64,000 bases of DNA, taken from Sphingomonas sp. ERG5 (GTDB lineage Bacteria; Pseudomonadota; Alphaproteobacteria; Sphingomonadales; Sphingomonadaceae). Positions 18,118 through 26,382 of the stretch are shown in pieces; the first letter of the stretch is position 1; every line of letters starts with the position of its first letter. The DNA lies in contig NZ_JSXI01000059.1 of assembly GCF_000803065.1 (NCBI RefSeq), positions 1-64,000 of the forward strand, in the 5' to 3' direction. The notes below the pieces were generated by a model. It was not told the DNA's origin. It did no database searches and saw nothing but the letters and a program-made list of their open reading frames with translations. Both the position numbers and the translations under genes were made by a program.

Positions 18118-18951
18118 GTGAAGCGCCTGATCGTCACCTCGGACGACTTCGGTGCCGCCGTCGCGGTCAACGAAGCTGTTGAGCAAGCCCATCGCGGCGG
18201 CATCCTCACCGCCGCCAGCCTGATGGTATCTGGCGATGCGGCTGCGGACGCGGTGGCGCGTGCCAGGACCATGCCGAGGCTTGGCGTCGGTTTGCACGTC
18301 GTGCTCGTCGAGGGGCGGCCCACGCTCCCCCCTGAGCAGGTCTCCGAACTGCTCGACACGACCGGGCATTTCCGTGCCGACATGGTCCGCGCCGGCATAA
18401 CGATCTTCACCAACCCGGCTGCGCGGCGCCAGCTTCTGGCCGAGGTGGAGGCTCAGTTCGCCGCCTTTGCCGCCACCGGCCTGCCGCTAGATCATGTCAA
18501 TGCGCACAAGCATTTCCATCTTCACCCGACCATCGCCTCGGCGATCCTCAGGGTCGGCAAGCGCTACCGCATGAAATCGGTCCGCGCGCCGATCGAGCCG
18601 CGTGCGGTGCTGGCAAGGATCGAGCCGGGGACCGGCGGGGTCGATGTCGCCCGGCTCTGGGCGCTGCTCGTGCGGCGGCGGATGCGTGCGGCGGGCATGA
18701 CTGTGCCGGACCAGGTGTTTGGCCTGGCATGGTCGGGCGCAATGGATGCGTCGCGGATTCGCGGACTGATCGAGCAACTCCCGGATGGCCTGACCGAAAT
18801 CTACACCCATCCCGCCACTGACGATCGCTATCCCTCCCACGCCCCGGGCTATGCCTATCGCGCGGAACTGGCCGGGTTGATCGACCCCCTTGCGCGCGAG
18901 GCGATCTCGCGCGACAGGATCGCGCTGGGGAGCTTCACTGACTTCGCTTGA
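18118..18951 (+). CDS. hpnK: Hopanoid deacetylase HpnK (YdjC family)
   Basis: GTG 18118, just after a GGGGAGGGG ribosome-binding site, opens a 277-residue YdjC-like carbohydrate deacetylase. It shows LIVTSDDFG with the catalytic and metal-binding aspartates and HVNAHKHFHLHP with the metal-binding histidines, followed by a C-terminal YTHPATDD. HpnK removes the acetyl group from the N-acetylglucosamine placed by HpnI, giving a glucosaminyl hopanoid. An in-frame extension upstream overlaps hpnJ and has no family match. The 34-base gap to hpnJ contains a hairpin that may sequester the ribosome-binding site. Confidence 0.9.
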   Translation: MKRLIVTSDDFGAAVAVNEAVEQAHRGGILTAASLMVSGDAAADAVARARTMPRLGVGLHVVLVEGRPTLPPEQVSELLDTTGHFRADMVRAGITIFTNPAARRQLLAEVEAQFAAFAATGLPLDHVNAHKHFHLHPTIASAILRVGKRYRMKSVRAPIEPRAVLARIEPGTGGVDVARLWALLVRRRMRAAGMTVPDQVFGLAWSGAMDASRIRGLIEQLPDGLTEIYTHPATDDRYPSHAPGYAYRAELAGLIDPLAREAISRDRIALGSFTDFA

Positions 18952-18961
18952 GACCTGCGCC

Positions 18962-19867
18962 ATGAACATTGCCAACGGCTTCCGCCATTTTGCTCAGCCA
19001 GAGCCTATTCCCGCCGGCGCGATCCGGCTCGGCAGCCGCGAGCATCGTGCGCTGTTCTGCCAGACCATGCTCGACACGCACGATCCCTATCGGCCCGCGC
19101 TGATCGACTGGCCCAAGCTCGAGCCTGACACGCGCGACAAGATTGTCTCGCTGCCGATCTGGGACATTGCCGTCGCCACCGAAGGGCGCGCAGGCATGAA
19201 CGTGAAGACATTCGGCGAGAAGATCGGCGATCCCCTGCTCAAGGCCGCGGTCGATATGAACGGCTTCGAGGAAAGCCGGCACAAGATCGTGCTTGCCGAT
19301 ATGGTGCAGGCTTACGGCATCGAGCTGGCGCCGGAGCCTGAGTACAAGCCCCCGCGCGACCCCGAATTCGCCTTCATGCGCACCGGCTATTCGGAATGCA
19401 TCGACAGCTTCTTCGGCTTCGGCCTGTTCAAGCTCGCCAAGGATTCGGGGTTCTTCCCCGAGGAACTGGTCGACACGTTCGAGCCGGTGATGCGCGAGGA
19501 GGGCCGACACATCCTGTTCTTCGTCAACTGGGTAGCATGGTGGCGCCGCAACATGCCTTGGTGGCGGCGTCCGCTGTTCGAGGCCAAGGTGCTGATCGTG
19601 TGGATGTTTCTGATCGGTGAGCGGATCAGCATGGCCAAGGGCATGGGAGGCGACAATACCAAGGCCCAGGAGAACAACTTCACCCTGAACGGTTCGAAGG
19701 AGCTTGGGGTTGAAGTGACCTTCCCCGAACTCGCCCGGATCTGCCTGGCGGAGAATGACCGGCGGCTGGCGCCTTATGACCAGCGGTTGATCCGGCCGCG
19801 TTTCGTGCCGGCGATGATGCGCCTCGCGCTGCGTTTCGCGGGCGGTCGCAAGGGAGAGGCCGGCTGA
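18962..19867 (+). CDS. Ferritin-like di-iron domain protein in the hopanoid operon
   Basis: This 301-residue protein has the carboxylate/histidine pattern of a ferritin-like four-helix bundle: FEESRHKIVLADM, then GYSECIDSFFGFGLF, then MREEGRHILFFVNW, giving two ExxH-type pairs. A Trp- and Arg-rich segment (WVAWWRRNMPWWRRP) and a helix VLIVWMFLIGERI may bind or enter the membrane. Such proteins can be oxygenases, desaturases or oxidases. It lies 10 bases after hpnK and 20 before hpnL, clearly in the operon. No established hopanoid step is assigned to it that I know of; a role in oxidising the hopanoid head group or side chain is inference. Confidence 0.7.
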   Translation: MNIANGFRHFAQPEPIPAGAIRLGSREHRALFCQTMLDTHDPYRPALIDWPKLEPDTRDKIVSLPIWDIAVATEGRAGMNVKTFGEKIGDPLLKAAVDMNGFEESRHKIVLADMVQAYGIELAPEPEYKPPRDPEFAFMRTGYSECIDSFFGFGLFKLAKDSGFFPEELVDTFEPVMREEGRHILFFVNWVAWWRRNMPWWRRPLFEAKVLIVWMFLIGERISMAKGMGGDNTKAQENNFTLNGSKELGVEVTFPELARICLAENDRRLAPYDQRLIRPRFVPAMMRLALRFAGGRKGEAG

Positions 19868-19887
19868 AGAATTTCGCACGCGCGGGT

Positions 19888-20853
19888 ATGCTGCTCGCGA
19901 CCCTGGTGGGGTTGGCGGCCGCGGTCTGGGTCTTCGGCTCGATCGGGTTCGGCAGCGTGCTGGCGGCCGCGGGACGGATCGGGATCGGCGGGTTCCTGGT
20001 CTTCTGCGCCATTTCCATTTCGACCTTCTTGATTCTGGGTGCTGCCTGGCTGGCGGCGGCGCCGGGGGAGCCGCTCACCCGGGTCGGCCTGTTCGCCTGG
20101 GCGCGGGCCGTGCGGGAGGCGGTATCGGATCTGCTCCCCTTTTCGCAGATTGGCGGCATCGTCGTCGGTACCCGGACATTGACGACGGCCGGCATCCCCG
20201 CGTCCCGGGTCTATGCGTCCTTCGTGGTTGATATGACGACGGAAATGGGCGCGCAGCTCGTCTTTACCCTGTTCGGCCTGACGATGATGCTCACGCTGTT
20301 TGCTGCGGACGGGGAGGCGGCGGCGCTACGTCCGCTCATCCTCGGTGGCACGGGCGTAATGGCTGCGGTGATGGTCATGTTCTTCTTCGCGCAACGCCCC
20401 GCGCTCGGTCTGGCCGGAAGGGTCGCCCAGCATTTTCTGCCTGGATCGGTCGTTGCGATGACCGGGATCACCGACAGATTGCGCGAGACCTATGCGCTGC
20501 GCAGGCGCGTGGCGCTGGCCTTCGCGCTGAACCTGGCCGGCTGGATCGCCAGTGCAATCGGCGGCTGGGTCGTGCTACGGATGATGGGGGCGGATATTTC
20601 GATCTGGTCGGCGCTGTCGATCGAAAGCCTGATCTTTACCTTGCGGAGCGTGGCCTTTGCCGTGCCGGGTGCGATCGGCGTGCAGGAAGCTGCCTATGCC
20701 CTGGCCGCGCCGCTGTTCGGCCTGCCCCCCGAAACGGCGCTGGCTTTGTCACTCGCCAAGCGTGCGCGCGATCTGGCGATCGGATTGCCGACATTGATCA
20801 TCTGGCAAATTGGCGAGGCGCGGGCAGTGGCGCATGCTGTCCGCAAGGGATAG
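19888..20853 (+). CDS. hpnL: Hopanoid-associated membrane protein HpnL
   Basis: The product is a polytopic inner-membrane protein of about 321 residues with several hydrophobic segments (LATLVGLAAAVWVFGS, FLVFCAISISTFLILG, GVMAAVMVMFFFAQ). It carries the AVPGAIGVQEAAYALAAPLFG signature of the family that includes the transmembrane half of lysyl-phosphatidylglycerol synthases. It ends the hpnI-J-K operon. Function is unproven; lipid flipping is suggested by the relatives. ATG 19888 is marked, but the frame is open to CTG 19864, which would overlap the preceding TGA as CTGA and add eight residues, matching other coupled starts nearby. Confidence 0.85.
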   Translation: MLLATLVGLAAAVWVFGSIGFGSVLAAAGRIGIGGFLVFCAISISTFLILGAAWLAAAPGEPLTRVGLFAWARAVREAVSDLLPFSQIGGIVVGTRTLTTAGIPASRVYASFVVDMTTEMGAQLVFTLFGLTMMLTLFAADGEAAALRPLILGGTGVMAAVMVMFFFAQRPALGLAGRVAQHFLPGSVVAMTGITDRLRETYALRRRVALAFALNLAGWIASAIGGWVVLRMMGADISIWSALSIESLIFTLRSVAFAVPGAIGVQEAAYALAAPLFGLPPETALALSLAKRARDLAIGLPTLIIWQIGEARAVAHAVRKG

Positions 20854-20987
20854 TCGGCTTTCCGTGACGTCGGATGGCGGGACGGCGACTCGTTCAGCGA
20901 CCGTGGATTGTGGGTCTGAGTTCCGGCCAGATTCCGGCTAAATCGGCCTTTCGGTCGACAGTCCTGCAGCGAATTCATTGAAAGCGC

Positions 20988-21062
20988 TGGTGACCCCTAC
21001 GAGAATCGAACTCGTGTTTTCGCCGTGAGAGGGCGACGTCCTAACCGCTAGACGAAGGGGCC
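20988..21062 (-). tRNA. tRNA-Glu (anticodon CTC)
   Basis: The minus strand folds as a standard cloverleaf. Acceptor arm GGCCCCT pairs with AGGGGTC (one G-U), followed by discriminator A and encoded CCA. The D-arm contains AGCGGTTAGGA. The anticodon arm is CGCC CTCTCAC GGCG with CTC at positions 34-36. The T-arm carries GTTCGATTC. There is no intron or mismatch needing explanation. It lies alone between hpnL and mprF, transcribed toward hpnL. Confidence 0.95.
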
Positions 21063-21158
21063 GTGCAAGCAGAGGCGCGGCAAATAGGGCGAGGGTGGGG
21101 TGGCGTCAAGCAGCCCGTCACGCGAGGGGCGCAGACTCGACGATCGATCAGCCACCCA

Positions 21159-23732
21159 TCAGCCGCCGATCAGGCCGACGAGATTGATCATCGCCCATGG
21201 CGTGGCGAGGCCTGGCATGGTCGCGACATAGCGCGGTACCCAGGCGGGCTGGAATTTTGCCTTGAACGACCGCAGCCCCGAAAAGCCATACAGCGCTTCG
21301 CCATGGCCGTAGATCGCATGGCCGATGCGTGACCAGAGCGGGGCGAGGCGGCGGCCTGTGAGGCCCGACAGTGGCGCCATGCCGAGGTTGAAGCGCGTAT
21401 AGCCATTGGCGGCGCCCCATTGCATCAGCCGGACGAACAGCAGGTCCATCGTGCCATAGGGCGTGTCGGGCAAATGCCGCATCAGATCGACCGACAATTC
21501 GGCGCGGTTGCGGGTCGTCCAGATATTGGCGAAAGCGACGATCCGTCCTTCCTGCCGCAGCACCGCGCAGTCGAAGCGGGCGAGATAGGCCGGGTCGAAG
21601 CGTCCGACGCTGAAATATTTCTCATGCCCGCCCTTGTCGCCGAGCCAGGCGTCGGACACCGTCCTGAGTTCCGGCACGATCGCGGGCACTCCGGCGGCCG
21701 GAACGATGTCGAACGACAGGCCGGCGCTTTCTGCTTTGCGCGTCGAATGGCGCAGCGATTTGGACGCCGGCCCTTCAAGCGTGAACGTGGCGAGATCGAC
21801 TTGTGCCTCGTCGCCATATTTCATCACTTGCAGGCCCATTTCGATCAGCAACGGCAGCAGCTCGTTGCTCGCCTGATAGAAGCACAGCCGTCCATGCGCG
21901 GCATCGCATTTGCCGCGGATCTGCCAGACCAGGTCGGACCAATCGGCGAACTGTCCAACGGGATCGCCCATCACTACCCAGGTGCGTCCGCGCACGCGAT
22001 ACATCAGGAAAGCGCCGCCCGACGCCGAGACGAGAAATTGCTTGTCGCCGGTCAAGGCGAGTGCGGCGTCGGCGCGCGAGGACAAAGAGAGCGCAGCATC
22101 GGCGACCTCGGGCGGCAGGCTGGCATTGCCGTCGGGCCGGATCGGCGCGCTAAGCAGCCGCCAACATGCCACCGCCCCAAGCAGGACCGCTGCCCCCATG
22201 CTGGCGCGCAGGAAACGCGGCGCGTTGCCCTTCCAGGCAAAGGCCCACCATAAATCGTCGTTGTAGGGAATACGCTTGTAAGCGAAGAATCCCGCCCACA
22301 GACTGAGGCCGATCGCGACCGCGGCAGCGGCAAACCAGGTACGTTGCAGCGGCGCATCGAGGATGCCGGCGCGGCGGTAGAAAGCGGGGCGGCAATATTG
22401 CAGGATGACCGCGATCACGCCGAGCAGCGTGGCTTCCTCATAGTCGACGCCCTTGAGGAGCGAGAAGATGATGCCCCCGGCGAGCAACAGCCGCGCGGCG
22501 AGGAAGCCGCTGCGCATCCGCGCGCTGATCGCCGGGGCGACGAGCAACAAGGCGGTGCCGGCCATGCTGGCGGCGAAATGCGACGCCTCGACGAACGGCA
22601 GCGGTACGACATGTGCCAGCCAGTGGATCCGCCAATGCACTGCCGGCAACGCACCCGATACGAGCAGGATCAGTCCGCCGGTAAATACCAGCAAGCCGAT
22701 CAGCGGTGGGGCGAGAAAGCGGGCGCTACGTTCGGCGAGCGAGAGGCCAATCGCGATCGGACGGCGCAGCCTGTGGCCCTCGACCGAGGCAAGCAATCCC
22801 GCCGCGACAATCAGTGGCAGGACATAATAGATCAGCCGGTACAGCAGCAACGCGGCGAATACGGCACCATTGGAAGCCGGCGTGATGGCCAGAATGATTG
22901 CCTCGAACACGCCGATGCCACCGGGTACGTGTGACACGGCGGCGACGGAGACCGCCACGGCATAGGCCAGGTAGAAATAGGCGAACGTCTCGGGGGCTGC
23001 GTTGGGCAGCAGCACGAACAGGGCGGCGTAAGATGCCGCGAGGTCGAACGCGGCAACGCCCAATTGAGCGGCCATGATCGAGGCCGATGGGATGGGCAGG
23101 GTGAAGCGCCCAATCCCGACTTGTTCGACCCCGCGCAAACGGGCGACGAACAGGCATGTCAGCAAAGCCAGTATCGCGATGCCGATCGCTTGACCCGCCA
23201 TCGTCGGTAGAACGAGGCCGCCGATATCGATTGGCGCACCGCCACTGAGCAGCGCCAGTGCGGCGACGCCGAGCAGCGCTGCCCAGAACGCGGCGGAGGA
23301 GAGCAGCCCGACACGCGCGACATTGCCGAGATCCAGTCCCGCGGAAGCATAGACCCGGTAGCGGGCCGATCCGCCAGTCAGCAGCGTAAGCCCGAAATTA
23401 TGGCTGATTGCGTAGCTGGTGAAGGACGCCAGGGCGGCGGTTCGCCAGGGGAGGTGCACGCCGATTGCGCGCAACGACAGCGTCTCGCTGAAAGTCAGCG
23501 ATAGATAGCTGAGCGCGGTCAGCGCCAGCGCCGCGACGATCTGCGCTTGCGGGATCGCGTGAAGCGCATGACGGACATCTTTCAGCCGGACCTCAACGAG
23601 GATTGCGCGCAAGGCTCCGAAACCGGCCAGTGCGACAAGGAGCACGGCAAGAATCGCCAGCGCGCGGCTGTTCGCACGGCCCCAGGCGAGCGCTTCGCCA
23701 ATTCGGTCGCGCCGGATCAGACGCGGGTCCAT
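21159..23732 (-). CDS. mprF: Phosphatidylglycerol lysyltransferase / flippase MprF
   Basis: The 857-residue protein begins with a long multi-helix membrane half (about residues 25-540, with VSHVPGGIGVFEAIILAI) and ends in a soluble aminoacyl-transferase domain of the DUF2156/GNAT-like type (GDPVGQFADWSDLVWQI, KYGDEAQVDLATFTLEG, DLLFVRLMQWGA). MprF transfers lysine from Lys-tRNA to phosphatidylglycerol and flips the product, lowering surface negative charge and raising resistance to cationic peptides or acid. The start MDPRLIRRD at 23732 is a choice; MALQIADMD at 23753 is possible. It overlaps DUF2147, and the neighbouring virJ gene suggests a cycle of making and degrading aminoacyl lipids. 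Confidence 0.92.
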   Translation of the reverse strand: MDPRLIRRDRIGEALAWGRANSRALAILAVLLVALAGFGALRAILVEVRLKDVRHALHAIPQAQIVAALALTALSYLSLTFSETLSLRAIGVHLPWRTAALASFTSYAISHNFGLTLLTGGSARYRVYASAGLDLGNVARVGLLSSAAFWAALLGVAALALLSGGAPIDIGGLVLPTMAGQAIGIAILALLTCLFVARLRGVEQVGIGRFTLPIPSASIMAAQLGVAAFDLAASYAALFVLLPNAAPETFAYFYLAYAVAVSVAAVSHVPGGIGVFEAIILAITPASNGAVFAALLLYRLIYYVLPLIVAAGLLASVEGHRLRRPIAIGLSLAERSARFLAPPLIGLLVFTGGLILLVSGALPAVHWRIHWLAHVVPLPFVEASHFAASMAGTALLLVAPAISARMRSGFLAARLLLAGGIIFSLLKGVDYEEATLLGVIAVILQYCRPAFYRRAGILDAPLQRTWFAAAAVAIGLSLWAGFFAYKRIPYNDDLWWAFAWKGNAPRFLRASMGAAVLLGAVACWRLLSAPIRPDGNASLPPEVADAALSLSSRADAALALTGDKQFLVSASGGAFLMYRVRGRTWVVMGDPVGQFADWSDLVWQIRGKCDAAHGRLCFYQASNELLPLLIEMGLQVMKYGDEAQVDLATFTLEGPASKSLRHSTRKAESAGLSFDIVPAAGVPAIVPELRTVSDAWLGDKGGHEKYFSVGRFDPAYLARFDCAVLRQEGRIVAFANIWTTRNRAELSVDLMRHLPDTPYGTMDLLFVRLMQWGAANGYTRFNLGMAPLSGLTGRRLAPLWSRIGHAIYGHGEALYGFSGLRSFKAKFQPAWVPRYVATMPGLATPWAMINLVGLIGG

Positions 23733-24148
23733 ATCTGCGATTTGCAAAGCCATCCTCCGATCAGGCAGCCGGAGATTTTGAGGCTGTCGGGCGATAGCTG
23801 AACGATCCGCGACGAGAAGCTGCGGCCCATATCGGGGACGAACACCGTGCCCGACCATTTGCCCGGGCCGGTCGCGCGGTAGCCGGAGAGCAATTGCACA
23901 CCGACCAGCTGTTGGACGCCGGCCTCGCGGGCATCCTGCTCGGCGACCGGGCTCGCATGAGCGATGACGCCGCACAATTCGCCGCCACACGCCTGGGTAC
24001 GGACTTGCAGCGTGTTCTGAGGGTTATGCCACAGGCCAAGAATGGGCAGCGCCTCGATCGCCGCCGGGGCGGGGACTGCGGCGGCGAGGGCCGGGATTAC
24101 CGCAAGCATCATCGCCAGCCGGCCGGAACGAATCCCGGAACGAATCAT
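23717..24148 (-). CDS. DUF2147 exported protein
   Basis: This 143-residue protein has a signal peptide (LAMMLAVIPALAAAVPAPAA) and the DUF2147 domain: ILGLWHNPQNTLQVRTQAC, CGVIAHASP and the C-terminal LKISGCLIGGWLCKSQIWTR. The family is a small beta-rich periplasmic protein of unknown role, often annotated as an envelope protein. It overlaps virJ upstream by ATGA and mprF downstream by 16 bases, so all three appear to be one transcript. Its presence between the lipid synthase and the hydrolase is the best clue to function: something on the periplasmic side of aminoacyl-lipid homeostasis. That is inference. Confidence 0.82.
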   Translation of the reverse strand: MIRSGIRSGRLAMMLAVIPALAAAVPAPAAIEALPILGLWHNPQNTLQVRTQACGGELCGVIAHASPVAEQDAREAGVQQLVGVQLLSGYRATGPGKWSGTVFVPDMGRSFSSRIVQLSPDSLKISGCLIGGWLCKSQIWTRV

Positions 24149-24906
24149 TGCGTAACTTCCTTGAGCTGGGGAACATAAGGGCGAAGCGTGGCGACGATCG
24201 TGGCGAGCAGCTTCGGTTCATCGCGGTGGAGGTAATGGCCGCCGGGCAAAGCGATGACCCGGGCCGATGTGCCCTTCAGGTGAGGGCAGAGGCTATCGGT
24301 TTCCTGTTCGCCGTGAATGCACACGAACGGCGCCCAGTCGATGCTCTTCGCCGCCGTTATCGGGTCTGCGTCGGGCGTGCCACGATAGGCGAAGCCGGTC
24401 GGATCGGCGCGATAGAAAACGCTCTGGCCAGGTACTACCAGGACGATCGCGGCGATGCGCCGGCGCAGATCGGGGGGGAGTGCCGCCGCTCCGGTGCCCA
24501 GCACATCAGCACCGAACGACTGGCCGATCAGGATAATTCGTGCGGCGCTGGTCCGCGCCAGGACATCGCGGACTGCATGCGCGACGATCGCATCGACTTC
24601 GGCGCGCGTCCGGTGTCGGGCGAACAACGCCGGCGAACTGATGCCGAGCACCGGAATATGCCGCGCGGCCAGCGCGTTGGAAACGCCGCTGCCCATACCG
24701 AAGTGCAGGCCCATATCGCCCGACATATAGAGCGCCGCGACGGGTACAGTGCCTTTTGCGGGGCTCGCGAAGAAATGGTCGGGATCGCTGTCGAAGAAGC
24801 CCGCCGCCCAGGCGACAGCGCAGCCGATGGCCAGAATTACCCCCGCCACAAGGAGGATCGGACGCAACGCCGACCGGCGACGGGTGTTGAAGGGGGATCT
24901 AGCCAT
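24145..24906 (-). CDS. VirJ/AcvB-family serine hydrolase
   Basis: The product has an N-terminal membrane anchor (PILLVAGVILAIGCAVAWAAG) and an alpha/beta-hydrolase-type domain: LYMSGDMGLHFGMG, a nucleophile elbow IGQSFGAD and a C-terminal GGHYLHRDEP supplying the catalytic histidine. AcvB of Agrobacterium, with its single-domain relative VirJ, is reported to hydrolyse lysyl-phosphatidylglycerol, and in rhizobia acvB/atvA lies in an acid-induced operon with the MprF homologue lpiA. The same pairing here, with mprF two genes downstream, supports that role. ATG 24906 was chosen; ATG 24915 and GTG 24936 are in frame upstream. Confidence 0.85.
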   Translation of the reverse strand: MARSPFNTRRRSALRPILLVAGVILAIGCAVAWAAGFFDSDPDHFFASPAKGTVPVAALYMSGDMGLHFGMGSGVSNALAARHIPVLGISSPALFARHRTRAEVDAIVAHAVRDVLARTSAARIILIGQSFGADVLGTGAAALPPDLRRRIAAIVLVVPGQSVFYRADPTGFAYRGTPDADPITAAKSIDWAPFVCIHGEQETDSLCPHLKGTSARVIALPGGHYLHRDEPKLLATIVATLRPYVPQLKEVTQ

Positions 24907-25010
24907 TGCGCACATGTAACCATCGGCAGATTTCACAGAGATGGCGGCGGGATGACGAATTTGTCATGCGCACACACCGCTCGATACACGTCGTAATAGG
25001 CTGAGGATAG

Positions 25011-25026
25011 CCGTCCTGCAGGACGG
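25011..25026. promoter_or_regulatory. Perfect palindrome upstream of the virJ-mprF operon
   Basis: CCGTCCTGCAGGACGG is a perfect 16-base self-complementary sequence about 105 bases upstream of the chosen virJ start. The size and position suit a dimeric repressor or activator site. It could also be a hairpin in the leader transcript. No regulator gene is adjacent. Confidence 0.35.
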
Positions 25027-25187
25027 TGCAGTCTGTCCCGAACGTCGCCATATCGCGGGGGTGTAGCCCGGTTGCGGCGTCGAGGTGAAATCGAAAAAAG
25101 CGCTTCGACTAGCGGTGCATGGCTTATTGCGCGCGATCGGATTTGTGATGTCGCCGTCCCGCTTCCGGGCACGACGGAGTCGACAAT

Positions 25188-25321
25188 CCACCCCTGTTAC
25201 GTTGGAAATACTCGACAAAATAGTTATTATTTTTCATGTACTTGCTAGAAAATGCGGCTCGCAGGCAATGGCCGTTAACAGGGGGAATAGCAGGAGTGGA
25301 TCAGGCCGATAACAGGGGTGG
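25188..25321. repeat. 12-base inverted repeat around an AT-rich core
   Basis: CCACCCCTGTTA (25188-25199) and its exact complement TAACAGGGGTGG (25310-25321) bracket 110 bases. A third related copy, TTAACAGGGGG, lies at about 25275-25285. The bracketed DNA includes TAGTTATTATTTTTC, far richer in A+T than the surroundings. No coding sequence is seen. It may be a multi-site operator, a structured leader or a small non-autonomous element. Confidence 0.5.
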
Positions 25322-25464
25322 CCGTCGCGCGGCTTTCCCGCGGTCGGTCATCTTGAATCATCTCGTCATGTGAAAGAGCGCGCGGGGACCCGGAAGGCCT
25401 CGCTCGGGCGCGACGTTTTCATGATCGGCGTGGCGATTGAATCGAGCTGCGCTCGCGGCCGGCA

Positions 25465-26301
25465 TCACCGCAAATTGCTCTCGCCCTCTTCCAGCACCTC
25501 CACCTGATCCCCGACGGTGATCTCGCCGGGCCGATCGGGAATGGCGTTCTGCCCGAACATGACGCCGCCCTTCGCCATCCGTCCCATCGCGCGCAGCGTG
25601 GTCAGCGGGTCATTCCCTTCGCCTTGTTCGCCGGTCAGCGGATGCTGTGTCGTGATGACGCAGCGCGCGCAGGGTTTGACGATCCGCAGGGTGACGTTGC
25701 CGATGCGAAGCCGCCGCCAGCGGTCCTCGGCCCATTCATCGGCGCCGGCGATGACGATATTGGGCCTGAACCGCTCCATACCAACTGGCACGGCCAGGTG
25801 CGCGTTGAGCGCCCGGAGTGATGCTTCGCTGGTGATCAGGAAGGGAAAACCATCGGCCAGGCTGACCTGGTCGTCCACACTGGCATAGCGCGGATCGATC
25901 GGCCGCGGGGCCATATCGTCCTGATAGACGAGCCGTACCGGCTTGCCCAAAGCCCGGGACAGGAATGCGGCGGCGTCGGCCGATGCAAGGCGGACGGAGA
26001 CCGTGTCGCGCCAGATCCTGGCCTCGATCGTCGCGGCGTCTCCATCCGGTCGGCCGACACGATGCACGCCCAGATCGGGATGGCTGAGGATCAGCGCATC
26101 GCCGTCGCGATCGACCTCGAACCGCGCCATGTGCGGCAATTCGCGCCGCGTCTGGAAACGGCCGGTATCGTCGACCACCATCCAGCGCCGGTCACCGACA
26201 ATCCCGCGCGGTTCGATCGTCGCCCGGTCAAGCGCATGACCGCGCAGGCTCTTTACCGGATAACGGTGCAGGCCAGTGATGTGCGGAGCGGGAGAAGCCA
26301 T
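25465..26301 (-). CDS. MOSC domain protein (YcbX-like)
   Basis: The roughly 278-residue protein has an N-terminal MOSC beta-barrel (ITGLHRYPVKSLRGHALD, GDRRWMVVDDTGRF) and a C-terminal MOSC domain with NIVIAGADEWAEDRWRRL, KPCARCVITT and a final GDQVEVL. MOSC proteins bind the molybdenum cofactor through a conserved cysteine, here probably the one in PCARC. Relatives reduce N-hydroxylated compounds. It stands alone between two non-coding stretches. The start is uncertain: ATG 26301, ATG 26313 and 26337 are all in frame without a good ribosome-binding site. Confidence 0.82.
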   Translation of the reverse strand: MASPAPHITGLHRYPVKSLRGHALDRATIEPRGIVGDRRWMVVDDTGRFQTRRELPHMARFEVDRDGDALILSHPDLGVHRVGRPDGDAATIEARIWRDTVSVRLASADAAAFLSRALGKPVRLVYQDDMAPRPIDPRYASVDDQVSLADGFPFLITSEASLRALNAHLAVPVGMERFRPNIVIAGADEWAEDRWRRLRIGNVTLRIVKPCARCVITTQHPLTGEQGEGNDPLTTLRAMGRMAKGGVMFGQNAIPDRPGEITVGDQVEVLEEGESNLR

Positions 26302-26382
26302 GACCGGCGTCATAACGGAACGATGGGCGGCGTCCATGTTGCTGTGAAGGCCTGCCGCTCGATTGGCCGCCCTCCGGGCCGC

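Larger units (their letters stand above)
24907..25464. other. 558 bp non-coding interval upstream of virJ
   Basis: I see no convincing gene here. It holds a perfect 16-base palindrome near virJ, an AT-rich patch around 25213-25255 inside a 12-base inverted repeat, and a third copy of the repeat core. Those are described separately. The interval must contain the promoter of the virJ-DUF2147-mprF operon, and it receives the 3' end of the MOSC gene. Confidence 0.6.

Noticed and set aside
20988-21062. tRNA-Glu as an integration site for a mobile island
   Set aside because: No integrase gene and no repeat of the tRNA 3' end were found in the nearby sequence.
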